DNA from: Devosia sp. 66-22
Lineage (GTDB): Bacteria > Pseudomonadota > Alphaproteobacteria > Rhizobiales > Devosiaceae
NCBI GenBank assembly: GCA_001899065.1
Contig: MKUZ01000006.1
Coordinates: forward strand, 49,054-113,053
DNA length: 64,000 nucleotides
Direction of reading: 5' to 3'
The position numbers and the translations under genes were made by a program. Positions 17,655-26,561 of this stretch are shown one piece after another. The stretch's first letter is position 1. The number at the start of each line of letters is the position of its first letter. The notes below the pieces were generated by a model. The model was given only the letters and a program-made list of their open reading frames with translations. It had not been told where the DNA came from and did no database searches.

Positions 17655-20027
17655 TCACGCCCCGTAGGGCACCCAGACGTTCTTGACCTGCGTGGCGCGG
17701 CGGAGGAAGTAGTCGCCTTCGAACTTCGTCTTGTCGCTCAGATCGTAATAGAGCCCGCGCGAGGTCCAGGTCTGCTTGAGATTGCCGGCGCTCGCTTTTT
17801 CGACCATTGCCGAGGTTGCCGCGTCACCGGCGAACCACATGGCATCGATACCGTCGTGCTCGGCCATCGTCTTGGCCAGCGCCGCCGAAGCGCCGGTGAC
17901 GATGTTGATGACGCCCGCCGGCACGTCCGAAGTTTCGATCACCTGGTAGAGGTCGGTGACCGACAGCGGCGCCGTCTCGGAAGGCACCAGCACCACCGGG
18001 TTGCCCATGGCGAGCGCCGGGGCCAGCAGCGCGATCGAGCCCAGCAGCGGCCGGCTCGGCGGTGCCACGATGCCCATGACGCCGATCGGCTCGACCATGG
18101 CCACGGCGATCATGCGGACCGGCGGATTGTGAACCGCGCCATCGTACTTGTCGACCCAGCCGGCAAAGGCGAACAGCCGTTCGACCGAGGCCGCAACTTC
18201 CTTCTGCGCCAAGGCCAGAGATTCGCCGGTCTGCGCGCGGATGCGGCGCGCAAATTCGTCCGAACGGTATTCCAGATTCTCGGCGAGGAAGTAGAGAATC
18301 TGGCTGCGACTGTGCGCCGTCGCGGTGCCCCAGCCGAGCGCAGCGCGCGCCGCCTCAACCGCATTGCGGATGTCCTTGCGGTTGCCGTCACCCACTTCGC
18401 CGACGATCTCACCGCCTGGCCCGTACACGGGGCGCGAGTATCCGGAGTCCGGCCGCGCCTGTTTGCCGCCGATATACATCTTGGCGGTCTGGTCGATCCC
18501 GCCGGCGTCGAGTTCGCCGCCACGCTCGGTTGCCTTCGGGGCGGCGAAGGGCTTCAGCCCCTTCTCCCAGGCGGGCTTCAGATAGACCGCCATGCCTTCC
18601 TTGCCGCCCTCGCGGCCATAGCCCGATTCCTTGTAGCCGCCGAAGCCGACGGCCGCGTCGAAATTGTTGGTGCTGTTCACCCAGACCACGCCCGCCTTGA
18701 TCTTGGGCGCGATGTCGAGCGCGAGGTTCACGTTCTCGGTCCAGATCGTCGCCGCGAGACCGTATTTGGTGTTGTTGGCAAGCTGCACGGCCTCTTCGGG
18801 GGTGCGGAAGCTCATCGCCACCAGCACCGGCCCGAAGATCTCCTCGGTCACCAGCGTGTGGCTCGGCGAGACCCCGGTCACCAGCGTCGGTTTAAGGAAG
18901 CAGCCACCTTCCGGCAGGTCGTAGTCCGGCTCGTAGTACTGCCCGCCTTCGGCGACACCACGCTTCATCAGGTCGCGGATGCGTTCGACCTGCACCGGGG
19001 CAACCAGCGCGCCGATATCGACGGCCTTGTCGAGCGGATCGCCGACGCGCAGCGTTGCCATGCGCGCCTTGAGCTTGGCGATGAAGCGTTCCTCGACGCT
19101 CTCCTGGATCAGGAGGCGCGAGCCGGCGCAGCACACCTGCCCCTGGTTGAACCAGATGGCATCGACCAGCCCCTCTATGGCGCTGTCGAGATCGGCGTCG
19201 TCGAAGACGATGTAAGGCGACTTGCCGCCGAGCTCGAGCGACAACCCCTTGCCCGACCCCGCCGTTGCGGCGCGGATGATCTTCCCCACCTCGGTGGAGC
19301 CGGTGAAAGCGATCTTGTCGACATCGGGATGATTGACGATTGCCGCGCCGGTATCGCCCTGCCCGGTGACGATGTTGACCACGCCAGGCGGCAGCTTCGC
19401 CCTCTCGACGATCTCGGCAAACAGCAGCGCGGTGAGCGAGGTGAACTCGGCCGGCTTCAGCACAACGGTGTTGCCGGCGGCAAGCGCCGGCGCAATCTTC
19501 CACGCCAGCATGAGCAGCGGAAAATTCCAGGGAATGATCTGACCGCACACACCGTAAGGCACCATGCCCGGCAGTTCGCGCTCGAGGTGCTGCGCCCAGC
19601 CGGCGTGATGATAGAAGTGCCGTGCGACGAGCGGAATATCGATGTCCCGGCTCTCGCGGATCGGCTTGCCGTTGTCCATGCTTTCCAGCACCGCGAACAG
19701 GCGGCTGTGCTTCTGCACGAGGCGCGCGATGGCATAGAGGTACTTGCCGCGTTCGTAGCCCGAGAGAGCGCTCCACGCCGGGAACGCAGCACGCGCCGCC
19801 TTGACGGCCCTGTCCACGTCAGCCGCCGAACCGTCGGTCACGTCGGCGAGCTTCCTGCCGTTCGCCGGATTGTCCGAGGCGAAGGTTTTGCCCGGCTTGG
19901 TCCATTTGCCGTTGATGAAGTGCCCGAACTTGCCGCCCTTGCTCGCGAGCCAGGCCAGCGCCGGCTCCGGACTCTCGGGGGCCGGACCGTAATCGAGCGA
20001 CTGGAAGATTTCGGCGATCTTGTTCAT
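17655..20027 (-). CDS. Aldehyde dehydrogenase with a second, inactive-looking ALDH half
   Basis: The protein has 790 residues, far longer than the usual 480-500. The first part (about 1-490) is a complete NAD(P)-dependent aldehyde dehydrogenase: WNFPLLMLAWKIAPALAAGN, general-base Glu at about 265 in LELGGKSP, catalytic Cys at about 299 in NQGQVCCAGSR. The second part (about 510-790) repeats the fold's N-terminal NAD-binding half (RKDIRNAVEAARAALGWGTA, PALAMGNPVVLVPSE, DVPAGVINIVTG) but stops before a catalytic Cys and shows no Glu motif. Because it lies between deoC and deoA, the likely substrate is acetaldehyde released by DeoC. The second half may serve in dimerisation or regulation. Confidence 0.88.
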   Translation of the reverse strand: MNKIAEIFQSLDYGPAPESPEPALAWLASKGGKFGHFINGKWTKPGKTFASDNPANGRKLADVTDGSAADVDRAVKAARAAFPAWSALSGYERGKYLYAIARLVQKHSRLFAVLESMDNGKPIRESRDIDIPLVARHFYHHAGWAQHLERELPGMVPYGVCGQIIPWNFPLLMLAWKIAPALAAGNTVVLKPAEFTSLTALLFAEIVERAKLPPGVVNIVTGQGDTGAAIVNHPDVDKIAFTGSTEVGKIIRAATAGSGKGLSLELGGKSPYIVFDDADLDSAIEGLVDAIWFNQGQVCCAGSRLLIQESVEERFIAKLKARMATLRVGDPLDKAVDIGALVAPVQVERIRDLMKRGVAEGGQYYEPDYDLPEGGCFLKPTLVTGVSPSHTLVTEEIFGPVLVAMSFRTPEEAVQLANNTKYGLAATIWTENVNLALDIAPKIKAGVVWVNSTNNFDAAVGFGGYKESGYGREGGKEGMAVYLKPAWEKGLKPFAAPKATERGGELDAGGIDQTAKMYIGGKQARPDSGYSRPVYGPGGEIVGEVGDGNRKDIRNAVEAARAALGWGTATAHSRSQILYFLAENLEYRSDEFARRIRAQTGESLALAQKEVAASVERLFAFAGWVDKYDGAVHNPPVRMIAVAMVEPIGVMGIVAPPSRPLLGSIALLAPALAMGNPVVLVPSETAPLSVTDLYQVIETSDVPAGVINIVTGASAALAKTMAEHDGIDAMWFAGDAATSAMVEKASAGNLKQTWTSRGLYYDLSDKTKFEGDYFLRRATQVKNVWVPYGA

Positions 20028-20028
20028 G

Positions 20029-21045
20029 TCACACCATCGGCATGCGGTAGTCGGCCGCGTAGTGGCCGGTGAGGCCGTGTTCGAGCTGGCGCTCGATATC
20101 GGTCAGGAGGCTGGACGCGCCGAAGCGGAAGAGGTGGGGCTCGAGCCAGTGCGTGCCCAGTTCCTCCTTCATGAGCGCCATGTAGTCGAGCGCCGTCTTG
20201 GCGGCGGCGATGCCGCCTGCCGGCTTGTAGCCGATCTCGATGCCCGTCTCGTCGCGGAACCAGCGGATCATGCGGACCATCGACAGCGACGTCTGAAGGT
20301 TGGCGTTGACCTTCTCCTTGCCTGTAGAGGTCTTGATGAAGTCGGCGCCGGCCAGCATGCAGACCAGCGAGGCCTTTGCGACATTGGTCTGCGTCGCAAG
20401 CTCGCCCGTGCCGAGGATTGTCTTGATGTGCGCGTCACCGCACGCTTTGCGCATGGCGCGAACCTCATCGTAGAGGGCCTGCCAGTCGCCGCGCAGCACC
20501 ATGCCCCGCTCGATAACGATATCGATCTCGTTGGCGCCATCGGCGACCGAGGCTTCGATCTCGGCCAGTCGCGTCGAGAGCGGCGCGAGACCGTGCGGAA
20601 AGGCGGTGGACACGGCCGCCACATTGATGCCGGTCCCCTTGAGGGCATCGACGGCGGTCTTGACGAAGGAATGATAGACGCACACCGCGGCCGGGCGCAC
20701 GTCGAGGTTACCCACGCCGAGGCCGTCGAGGATATCCTGCCGGACCGGGTGCCGGGCCTTGGCGCAGAGCCGCTCGACGCGGCCCGGCGTGTCGTCGGAA
20801 TTGAGCGTCGTCAGATCCATCAGCGTGATGGCGCGCAGCAGCCAGGCGACCTGCCAGTCCTTCTTGACCGTGCGGCGGGCGCCGATCGTCGCGGCGCGGC
20901 GCTCGAGCGCCGAGCGATTCATCCGCACGCGACCGACCCAGTCGAGGTCGAGCGGGAAGCCCGGATTGCGCTCGGGCGGGGTCAGTGGCCCCGTTGGTCT
21001 GGACGCGGACGCGTCCGTCGGGCGGTCGACAACTCTCAGACTCAT
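20029..21045 (-). CDS. deoC: Deoxyribose-phosphate aldolase
   Basis: Class I aldolase that splits 2-deoxyribose-5-phosphate to glyceraldehyde-3-phosphate and acetaldehyde. The Schiff-base lysine is in ADFIKTSTGK and the second conserved lysine in GYKPAGGI. At 338 residues it is the long form with an N-terminal extension found in many alphaproteobacteria and animals. The ATG at 21045 has GGAGG 4 bases upstream. It is followed after a single base by the aldehyde dehydrogenase gene, consistent with channelling acetaldehyde to acetate. Confidence 0.95.
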   Translation of the reverse strand: MSLRVVDRPTDASASRPTGPLTPPERNPGFPLDLDWVGRVRMNRSALERRAATIGARRTVKKDWQVAWLLRAITLMDLTTLNSDDTPGRVERLCAKARHPVRQDILDGLGVGNLDVRPAAVCVYHSFVKTAVDALKGTGINVAAVSTAFPHGLAPLSTRLAEIEASVADGANEIDIVIERGMVLRGDWQALYDEVRAMRKACGDAHIKTILGTGELATQTNVAKASLVCMLAGADFIKTSTGKEKVNANLQTSLSMVRMIRWFRDETGIEIGYKPAGGIAAAKTALDYMALMKEELGTHWLEPHLFRFGASSLLTDIERQLEHGLTGHYAADYRMPMV

Positions 21046-21278
21046 ATCGCCTCCAATGACGCCGCCATCAGCCGCTCGCGCGGCCCGGCGCCGGCACGGC
21101 TCGGTTGTTGGTGCTCGTGCGAAATCCGGATGGCCCAAAATAGCAAAGATAGATGCCCTCCGTCGACACTCCGTCGGGGCGGGCACCTATCTCACGGGCC
21201 GTCGACCTGAGGGCGGGGTCGTCGGCTTTGCCCATCATAACGAGGCGACTCCGCGACGGTTCCGTGCCACTCGCAAGC

Positions 21279-21680
21279 TCATTTGGGTAGATACTCCGGC
21301 CCGAACGAATGGGGCAGCAGTTGCGCCACGGTCTGGCTGAGCGGCGCACCGTCGACGCCGTGGCTGATCACCACCACGTCCTGGTCGGCGAATTCGCGGA
21401 TACGCTGGCGGCAGCCGCCGCAGGGCGTCACCGGCGCCGTGCCCGGGCCCGTCACATAGAGGCGCGTGATGCGCTTGCCGCCCCCCGCGATCATCGCAGC
21501 GATGGCGGAGGCTTCGGCGCAATTGCCGATCGGATAGGCGGCGTTCTCGACATTGGCGCCGGCATAGATCTTGCCGTCGTCGGCGAGGATCGCCGCGCCC
21601 ACATGGAAGCGTGAGTAAGGGGCATAGGCCCGCGCGCGCACCGCTTCGGCGGCGGCGAACAGTTCTGCGTCGGAAGCCAC
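21279..21680 (-). CDS. cdd: Cytidine deaminase
   Basis: Zinc enzyme that deaminates cytidine and deoxycytidine to uridine and deoxyuridine, making them substrates for phosphorolysis. The 133-residue protein is the homotetrameric type. Zinc-binding motifs are NCAEASAI (C-A-E) and PCGGCRQRI; the substrate-binding region ANVENAAYPIGN is present. The stop of the upstream permease gene is immediately adjacent (21681). A 233-base gap separates it from deoC. Confidence 0.94.
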   Translation of the reverse strand: MASDAELFAAAEAVRARAYAPYSRFHVGAAILADDGKIYAGANVENAAYPIGNCAEASAIAAMIAGGGKRITRLYVTGPGTAPVTPCGGCRQRIREFADQDVVVISHGVDGAPLSQTVAQLLPHSFGPEYLPK

Positions 21681-22649
21681 CTACCGCTCCTTGGTGTAGG
21701 GAAGGCCCGCGGCCTTGGGCGCGACGGCGCGCCCGATGAAGCCGGCGAGCAGGATCACCGTGAGGATGTAGGGCAGCACCTGGATCGCCTGCACGGGGAT
21801 CTCGCCGATATAGGGGAATTTGATGCCCTGCAGGCGCAGCTGCACCGCGTCGAGGAACCCGAACATCAGGCAGACGAGCAGCGCCGGCCACGGCTTCCAC
21901 TTGGCGAAGATCAGCGCCGCGAGCGCGATATAGCCGCGGCCCGCCGCCATGTTGGGAATGAAGCCGGCGCCCGCCGCGATCGACAGATACGCGCCGCCGA
22001 TGCCCACCAGTACGGCCGTGATGATCAGCGCCTGATAGCGCAGCAGCGTCACCGAAATACCGGCCGTGTCGATCGCCTTGGGGTTTTCGCCCACGGCGCG
22101 CAGCCTGAGGCCGAAGCGCGTGCGGAACAGCACCCAGGCGGTGATCGGCACGGCCAGGATCGCGAAATAGGTGATGAGGCTGTAGCCCGAGATCAGGCCG
22201 GAATAGATCGGCCCGATGATGGGCACGTTCCGCAGTTCAGCCGCGAATGGCAGTTGCAGCGGACCAAAGCGCTGATCGGCCGAGAGCTGCGGTGTGAAGC
22301 CGCCGCGCTTGAACCAGCTCGTGCCCAGATATGTCGTCAGGCCCGCCGCGAGGAAGTTGAGCGCGACGCCCGAGATGGTCTGGTTGCCCTTGAAGTTGAT
22401 CGAAGCGAGCCCGTGCACGCCCGAGAACAGCAGCGCGCCGCCGATGCCCGCCAGCAGGGCCAGCCAGGGCGATCCCGTCAGCGCCGCAACCGTCGCCGCC
22501 GTGAATGCCGAGGCCAGGAGCTTGCCCTCGAGGCCGATGTCGACGATGCCGGCGCGCTCCGAATAGAGGCCGGCGAGACAGGCGAGGATGAGGGGCGTCG
22601 CGAGGCGAACCGTCTGCGCGAGGATGTTGACAATATCGATGAGGTCCAT
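21681..22649 (-). CDS. Nucleoside ABC transporter permease (second)
   Basis: Integral membrane protein of 322 residues of the branched-chain amino acid/BMP-type permease family. IVDIGLEGKLLASAFTAA near the N-terminus and the coupling region RFGLRLRAVGENPKAIDTAG match permeases of nucleoside importers. About eight or nine hydrophobic segments are visible. The ATG at 22649 overlaps the stop of the first permease by one base; the open frame extends upstream through that gene in another phase and is not used. Placement with BMP, cdd and deo genes points to nucleosides as substrate. Confidence 0.92.
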   Translation of the reverse strand: MDLIDIVNILAQTVRLATPLILACLAGLYSERAGIVDIGLEGKLLASAFTAATVAALTGSPWLALLAGIGGALLFSGVHGLASINFKGNQTISGVALNFLAAGLTTYLGTSWFKRGGFTPQLSADQRFGPLQLPFAAELRNVPIIGPIYSGLISGYSLITYFAILAVPITAWVLFRTRFGLRLRAVGENPKAIDTAGISVTLLRYQALIITAVLVGIGGAYLSIAAGAGFIPNMAAGRGYIALAALIFAKWKPWPALLVCLMFGFLDAVQLRLQGIKFPYIGEIPVQAIQVLPYILTVILLAGFIGRAVAPKAAGLPYTKER

Positions 22650-23740
22650 CAGCGCGCTCCCCCGGAAGGAGTCGCCGCGCTGAACAGCCGGGCCAGCGGC
22701 GTGCGGAGCATGTCGCCCATCGCGCCCGTGAACAGGATCACCAGCGCCTGGATGGTGACGATCATCTCGCGCGTGATGCCGGGCATGGAGAACGCCAGCT
22801 CGCTGCCGCCCTGGTAGAGCACGCCGAACAGCAGCGCGGACAGGCCCACGCCGATGGGGTGCCCCTTGCCCATGAAGGCCACGGCAATACCGACAAAGCC
22901 CGCGCCGTTGACGTAGTTCATGATCAGCCGGCCATGCACGCCGCCGACATTGTTCACCGCGATCATCGCCACGATCGCGCCCGAGAGCGCCATCACCAGC
23001 ATGATCATCTTCTGGTTCGAGATGCCCGCATAGTTGGCCGCCGCCTGGTTGTGGCCCAGCGCGCGCACTGCGTAGCCGAACTTGGTCCGCCAGATCAGCC
23101 AGTAGAAGGCGAACAGCCCGCCGATCGCGAGAAACACCGTGACGTTGACCGGCGCCGTCTTGAAATAGGGAATGAAGGTATTGAGCTTGAGCACGCGGCT
23201 GACCATTTCGATCGGCGCGCTCTCGTCGGAGGCGACCGTCGGCGGCTTGAGAAAGCGCGCGATGATGAAGCTCATCATCGAAGTCGCGATGAAGTTGAAC
23301 AGGATCGTGGTGATCACGATGTGGCTGCCGCGCTTGGCCTGCAGGTAGCCCGGAATGTACGCCCATCCGGCGCCGAACAGCGCGCCGGCGATGATCATCA
23401 GCGGGAACATCAGCGTCCAGTGGAGGCCGTTGAGCGCCAGCGCGATCAGGATCACGCCCAGCCCCGCCACATAGGCCTGGCCTTCGGCGCCGATGTTGAA
23501 CAGGCCGGCATGCATGGCCAGCGACACGGCGAGGCCGGCGAAGATAAAGTCCGTGGTGTAGTAGAGCGTGTAGCCGAAGCCCGTCCCGTAGCCGAACGCG
23601 CCAAACAGCATGACCTGCACCGCCCGCAGCGGATTCTGCCCCACCGACAGAACGATGAGCCCGCCGATCAGGAAGGCTATGATGACGTTCAGCAGCGGCA
23701 GCAGGGCCACGTCGACCCAGCGCGGCAAGGGGCTGTTCAT
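22649..23740 (-). CDS. Nucleoside ABC transporter permease (first)
   Basis: 363-residue inner-membrane permease paired with the adjacent one. It has LFNIGAEGQAYVAGLGVILI near residues 80-100 and the coupling helix region RTKFGYAVRALGHNQAAANY, the counterpart of the motif in the partner. Roughly nine or ten membrane segments. The ATG at 23740 overlaps the stop codon of the ATPase gene. Part of the bmp-ATPase-permease-permease set typical of nucleoside uptake systems. Confidence 0.92.
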   Translation of the reverse strand: MNSPLPRWVDVALLPLLNVIIAFLIGGLIVLSVGQNPLRAVQVMLFGAFGYGTGFGYTLYYTTDFIFAGLAVSLAMHAGLFNIGAEGQAYVAGLGVILIALALNGLHWTLMFPLMIIAGALFGAGWAYIPGYLQAKRGSHIVITTILFNFIATSMMSFIIARFLKPPTVASDESAPIEMVSRVLKLNTFIPYFKTAPVNVTVFLAIGGLFAFYWLIWRTKFGYAVRALGHNQAAANYAGISNQKMIMLVMALSGAIVAMIAVNNVGGVHGRLIMNYVNGAGFVGIAVAFMGKGHPIGVGLSALLFGVLYQGGSELAFSMPGITREMIVTIQALVILFTGAMGDMLRTPLARLFSAATPSGGAR

Positions 23741-25365
23741 CAGGCGTCGCCCTTTCCGGCATTGTTCTTGAGCGTTCCCGCTCCGGCGGCGGTCGGGGTC
23801 GCGCTGTGCACGCCGGTCATCAGCAGACCGAGCTCGGTCTCGTCGGCAGTCGCCGGATCGGCCTCGCCGACGATCTTGCCGTCGAAGATCACGAGGATAC
23901 GGTCGCTGAGCGAGCGGATCTCGTCGAGCTCCACCGACACCAGCAGGATCGCCTTGCCGGCATCGCGCATCTTGATGATCTGGTTGTGGATGAACTCGAT
24001 GGCGCCGATGTCGACGCCGCGCGTCGGCTGGCCGACGATCAGCACATCGGGATTGCGCTCCATCTCGCGCGCCAGGACGATCTTCTGCTGGTTGCCGCCC
24101 GAGAAATTGGCGGTCTTGAGATCCTTGCTGGGCGGCCGGATGTCGAATTTCTTGATGTACTCGTCGGCCGTCTTGCGGGCGAGGTCGATGTCGAGGCCGA
24201 GACCCTTGCCGTACTTGTCCTGATAACCCAGGATCGAGTTCTCCCATTCGGAGAACGCTGTCACGAGCCCTTCGCGCAGCCGATCCTCGGGCACGTGCGC
24301 AAGACCAGCCGCGCGGGCACGCGCCGCACCGTCGTCGCCCTCGAGCGACAGCGGCGCGCCGTTGAGGCGCACGACGCCGAGCAGCTGGTCGCGCATCCCC
24401 GAGACGGACTCAAGCAGTTCCGACTGGCCGTTGCCGGCAACACCGGCAATGCCGACGATCTCGCCGGCCCGCACATTGAAGCTCACGCCCTTGACGCGCG
24501 GCACCTTGAAGTCGTCGGTGACCACGAGGTTCTCGACCTCGAGCAGCACCTTGCCCGGATTGGCCGGGCCCTTCTCGACACGCAGCAGCACGCGGCGGCC
24601 CACCATCAGCTCGGCGAGTTCGCCCGGCGAGGTGTCCTTGGTCTGAAGCGTCTTGACCATCGCGCCCTGGCGCATCACCGACACCTCGTCGGTGATGGCC
24701 ATGATCTCGCGCAGCTTGTGCGTGATCAGGATGATCGTCTTGCCCTCGTCGCGGAGGGTGCGAAGGATGCGGAACAGATGATCGGCCTCGGCCGGCGTCA
24801 GCACGCCGGTGGGCTCGTCGAGGATCAGTACCTCGGCGCCGCGATAGAGCGCCTTGAGAATTTCGACGCGCTGCTGCTGGCCGACCGACAGATCCTCGAT
24901 GACCGCTTCGGCGTCCACCTCGAGCTCATAGTCGTCGGCGAGGCGCTTCAGCACCTGCCGCGCCTTGGCATAGGTGGGCGCCAGCAGCGGCGAATCCTCA
25001 GCGCCCAGAACGACGTTCTCGAGCACTGTCATGTTGTCGACCAGCATGAAGTGCTGGTGCACCATGCCGATGCCCAGTGCGAGGGCGTGACGGGAATCGG
25101 TGATGCTGTGCGGCGCGCCGTTGACCCGGATCTCGCCGCTGTCGGCGGTGTAGAAGCCGTAAAGGATGGACATCAGCGTCGATTTGCCGGCGCCGTTCTC
25201 TCCCACGATGCCGTGCACCGTGCCGCGCTTGATCTGGAGATTGATGTCGCGGTTGGCGTGAACCGGACCGAAATGCTTGTTGATCCCGATCAGCTCGATC
25301 GCCAGAGAAGAAGCAGCGGCCATATCGGGCCGCTGCTCAGTGTTCTGGTTCAGACTATCTTCCAT
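23740..25365 (-). CDS. Nucleoside ABC transporter ATP-binding protein (double ABC domain)
   Basis: Cytoplasmic ATPase of 541 residues with two fused ABC domains. The first has Walker A GENGAGKSTL, signature LSVGQQQRVEILKAL and Walker B VLILDEPTGVLTP. The second has a degenerate Walker A GVAGNGQSELL, where the lysine is replaced, and signature FSGGNQQKIVLAREM; this asymmetry is normal for sugar/nucleoside importers of the RbsA/YufO type. The ATG at 25365 is 26 bases after the binding-protein stop; an internal ATG at 25323 is an alternative. Confidence 0.93.
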   Translation of the reverse strand: MEDSLNQNTEQRPDMAAASSLAIELIGINKHFGPVHANRDINLQIKRGTVHGIVGENGAGKSTLMSILYGFYTADSGEIRVNGAPHSITDSRHALALGIGMVHQHFMLVDNMTVLENVVLGAEDSPLLAPTYAKARQVLKRLADDYELEVDAEAVIEDLSVGQQQRVEILKALYRGAEVLILDEPTGVLTPAEADHLFRILRTLRDEGKTIILITHKLREIMAITDEVSVMRQGAMVKTLQTKDTSPGELAELMVGRRVLLRVEKGPANPGKVLLEVENLVVTDDFKVPRVKGVSFNVRAGEIVGIAGVAGNGQSELLESVSGMRDQLLGVVRLNGAPLSLEGDDGAARARAAGLAHVPEDRLREGLVTAFSEWENSILGYQDKYGKGLGLDIDLARKTADEYIKKFDIRPPSKDLKTANFSGGNQQKIVLAREMERNPDVLIVGQPTRGVDIGAIEFIHNQIIKMRDAGKAILLVSVELDEIRSLSDRILVIFDGKIVGEADPATADETELGLLMTGVHSATPTAAGAGTLKNNAGKGDA

Positions 25366-25390
25366 GTGACGTCCAAACCTCCGTGACGGA

Positions 25391-26398
25391 TCAGACCGGG
25401 CAGGCCTTGTCCGAACGGAAGTCGTGCACCTTGATCTCGCCCGAGATGATCTTGGCGGTCGCGTCATCGACGGCGGCCTTGATCTCGGGAGTGATCAGCG
25501 AAGCGTTGTTGTCGTCGAAGGCCGGGCCGACGCCGTCCTCGGCAACGCCAAGAACGGTGTGGTCGGCAACGAACGTGCCCTCGGAGAACGACTTGAACGC
25601 CTCGTAGGTCGCAACGTCGACCTTCTTCTGCATCGAGGTCAGCACGCTGCCCGGATGCATGTAGTTCTGGTTCTGGTCGACGCCGATGCTGAGCACGCCA
25701 CGGTCGGCGGCGGCCTGCAGCACGCCGTTGCCGGCGCCGCCGGCCACGGCGAACACGACGTCCGCGCCCTGGTCGATCTGCGTGTTGGCGACTTCGGTCG
25801 CCTTGGCCACGTCGTTAAAGGCCTCGAAGGCCGTGCCGACGTAGTTCTGAAGCACCTTGATCTGCGGGTTGACCGAGAGCGCACCCTGCTTGTAGCCGCA
25901 GGCAAACGCTTCCAGCAGTTCGAAGTTGAACGCCGGAATGACACCAACGGTGCCGGTCTTGGACGCTAGGGCGGCCATCACGCCGACCAGGTACGAGCCT
26001 TCCTGCTCCTTGAACTCGATCGACTTCACGTTGGGCAGGTCGACGAAGCTGTCGATGATCACGAACTTGGTGTCCGGGAACTCGGCGGCGACGGTGCTCA
26101 GCGAGCTGACCCAGTTGAAGCCCGGCACGAGGATCGGGGAGTAGCCGCGTTCGGCGAACTGGCGCAGCGACTGCTCGCGCTGGGCGTCGCCGCCGGTGAG
26201 GTCGATCTCACCGAAGGTGCCGCCGGTTTCCTGCGCCCAGCGGGTCGCGCCGTTGAATGCCGATTCGTTGAAGCCCTTGTCGTACTTGCCGCCACCGTCA
26301 TAGAGCAGCGCGGGGTCGGCGAGCGCGGCACCGGCAATCATCGCGGTTGCGGCAACACCTGCGGCCAAAGCGGCAAGGTGCCGGTTGAAGTTGATCAT
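25391..26398 (-). CDS. BMP-family nucleoside-binding protein
   Basis: Periplasmic substrate-binding protein of the basic membrane protein (BMP/Med, PnrA-like) family, 335 residues. The signal peptide (residues 1-27) ends GAALA. The mature part begins DPALLYDGGGKYDKGFNESA, where this family has its ligand-binding Asp and Asn/Phe positions, and contains AGGAGNGVLQAA and SIGVDQNQN. These proteins bind purine and pyrimidine nucleosides. The start at 26398 has GGGAGA upstream. It is the first gene of the uptake and salvage operon running down to 14487. Confidence 0.93.
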   Translation of the reverse strand: MINFNRHLAALAAGVAATAMIAGAALADPALLYDGGGKYDKGFNESAFNGATRWAQETGGTFGEIDLTGGDAQREQSLRQFAERGYSPILVPGFNWVSSLSTVAAEFPDTKFVIIDSFVDLPNVKSIEFKEQEGSYLVGVMAALASKTGTVGVIPAFNFELLEAFACGYKQGALSVNPQIKVLQNYVGTAFEAFNDVAKATEVANTQIDQGADVVFAVAGGAGNGVLQAAADRGVLSIGVDQNQNYMHPGSVLTSMQKKVDVATYEAFKSFSEGTFVADHTVLGVAEDGVGPAFDDNNASLITPEIKAAVDDATAKIISGEIKVHDFRSDKACPV

Positions 26399-26561
26399 GA
26401 ATGTCTCCCTGTTCACGCAGGGAAGCGGCGTGCTGCCGCGTGACATGCCCCCGCGCGTTGGCAAAGGATACAATCGTGCATTTCCCTTGCTCGCAAGAGG
26501 GAAAACCGCGTTTTTTGAACGGTTGGTCAAAATTCGCGTGGACGACGGCGGCGCGCTTCCG
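26399..26561 (-). promoter_or_regulatory. Promoter region of the nucleoside operon
   Basis: This 163-base gap upstream of the BMP gene holds the promoter of the whole nucleoside operon. Visible elements are a near-palindrome TTGAac-gg-TTGGTCAA at 26515-26530, flanked by A/T runs (TTTTGA...TCAAAA), and an imperfect inverted repeat at 26480-26503 (TTTCCCTTGC...GCAAGAGGGAAA). The second overlaps a possible minus-strand -35/-10 pair, TTGCGA-N17-TTGTAT. Either could be an operator for a nucleoside- or base-responsive repressor. No regulator gene is adjacent. Confidence 0.4.

Noticed and set aside
17298-20072. A 924-codon plus-strand open frame
   Set aside because: It is the reverse complement of the aldehyde dehydrogenase and deoA genes, a common effect of high GC; no family similarity in its translation.
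21068-21349. Short minus-strand open frame in the cdd-deoC gap
   Set aside because: It overlaps the real cdd end, has no ribosome-binding site and poor codon use; I treat 21046-21278 as noncoding.
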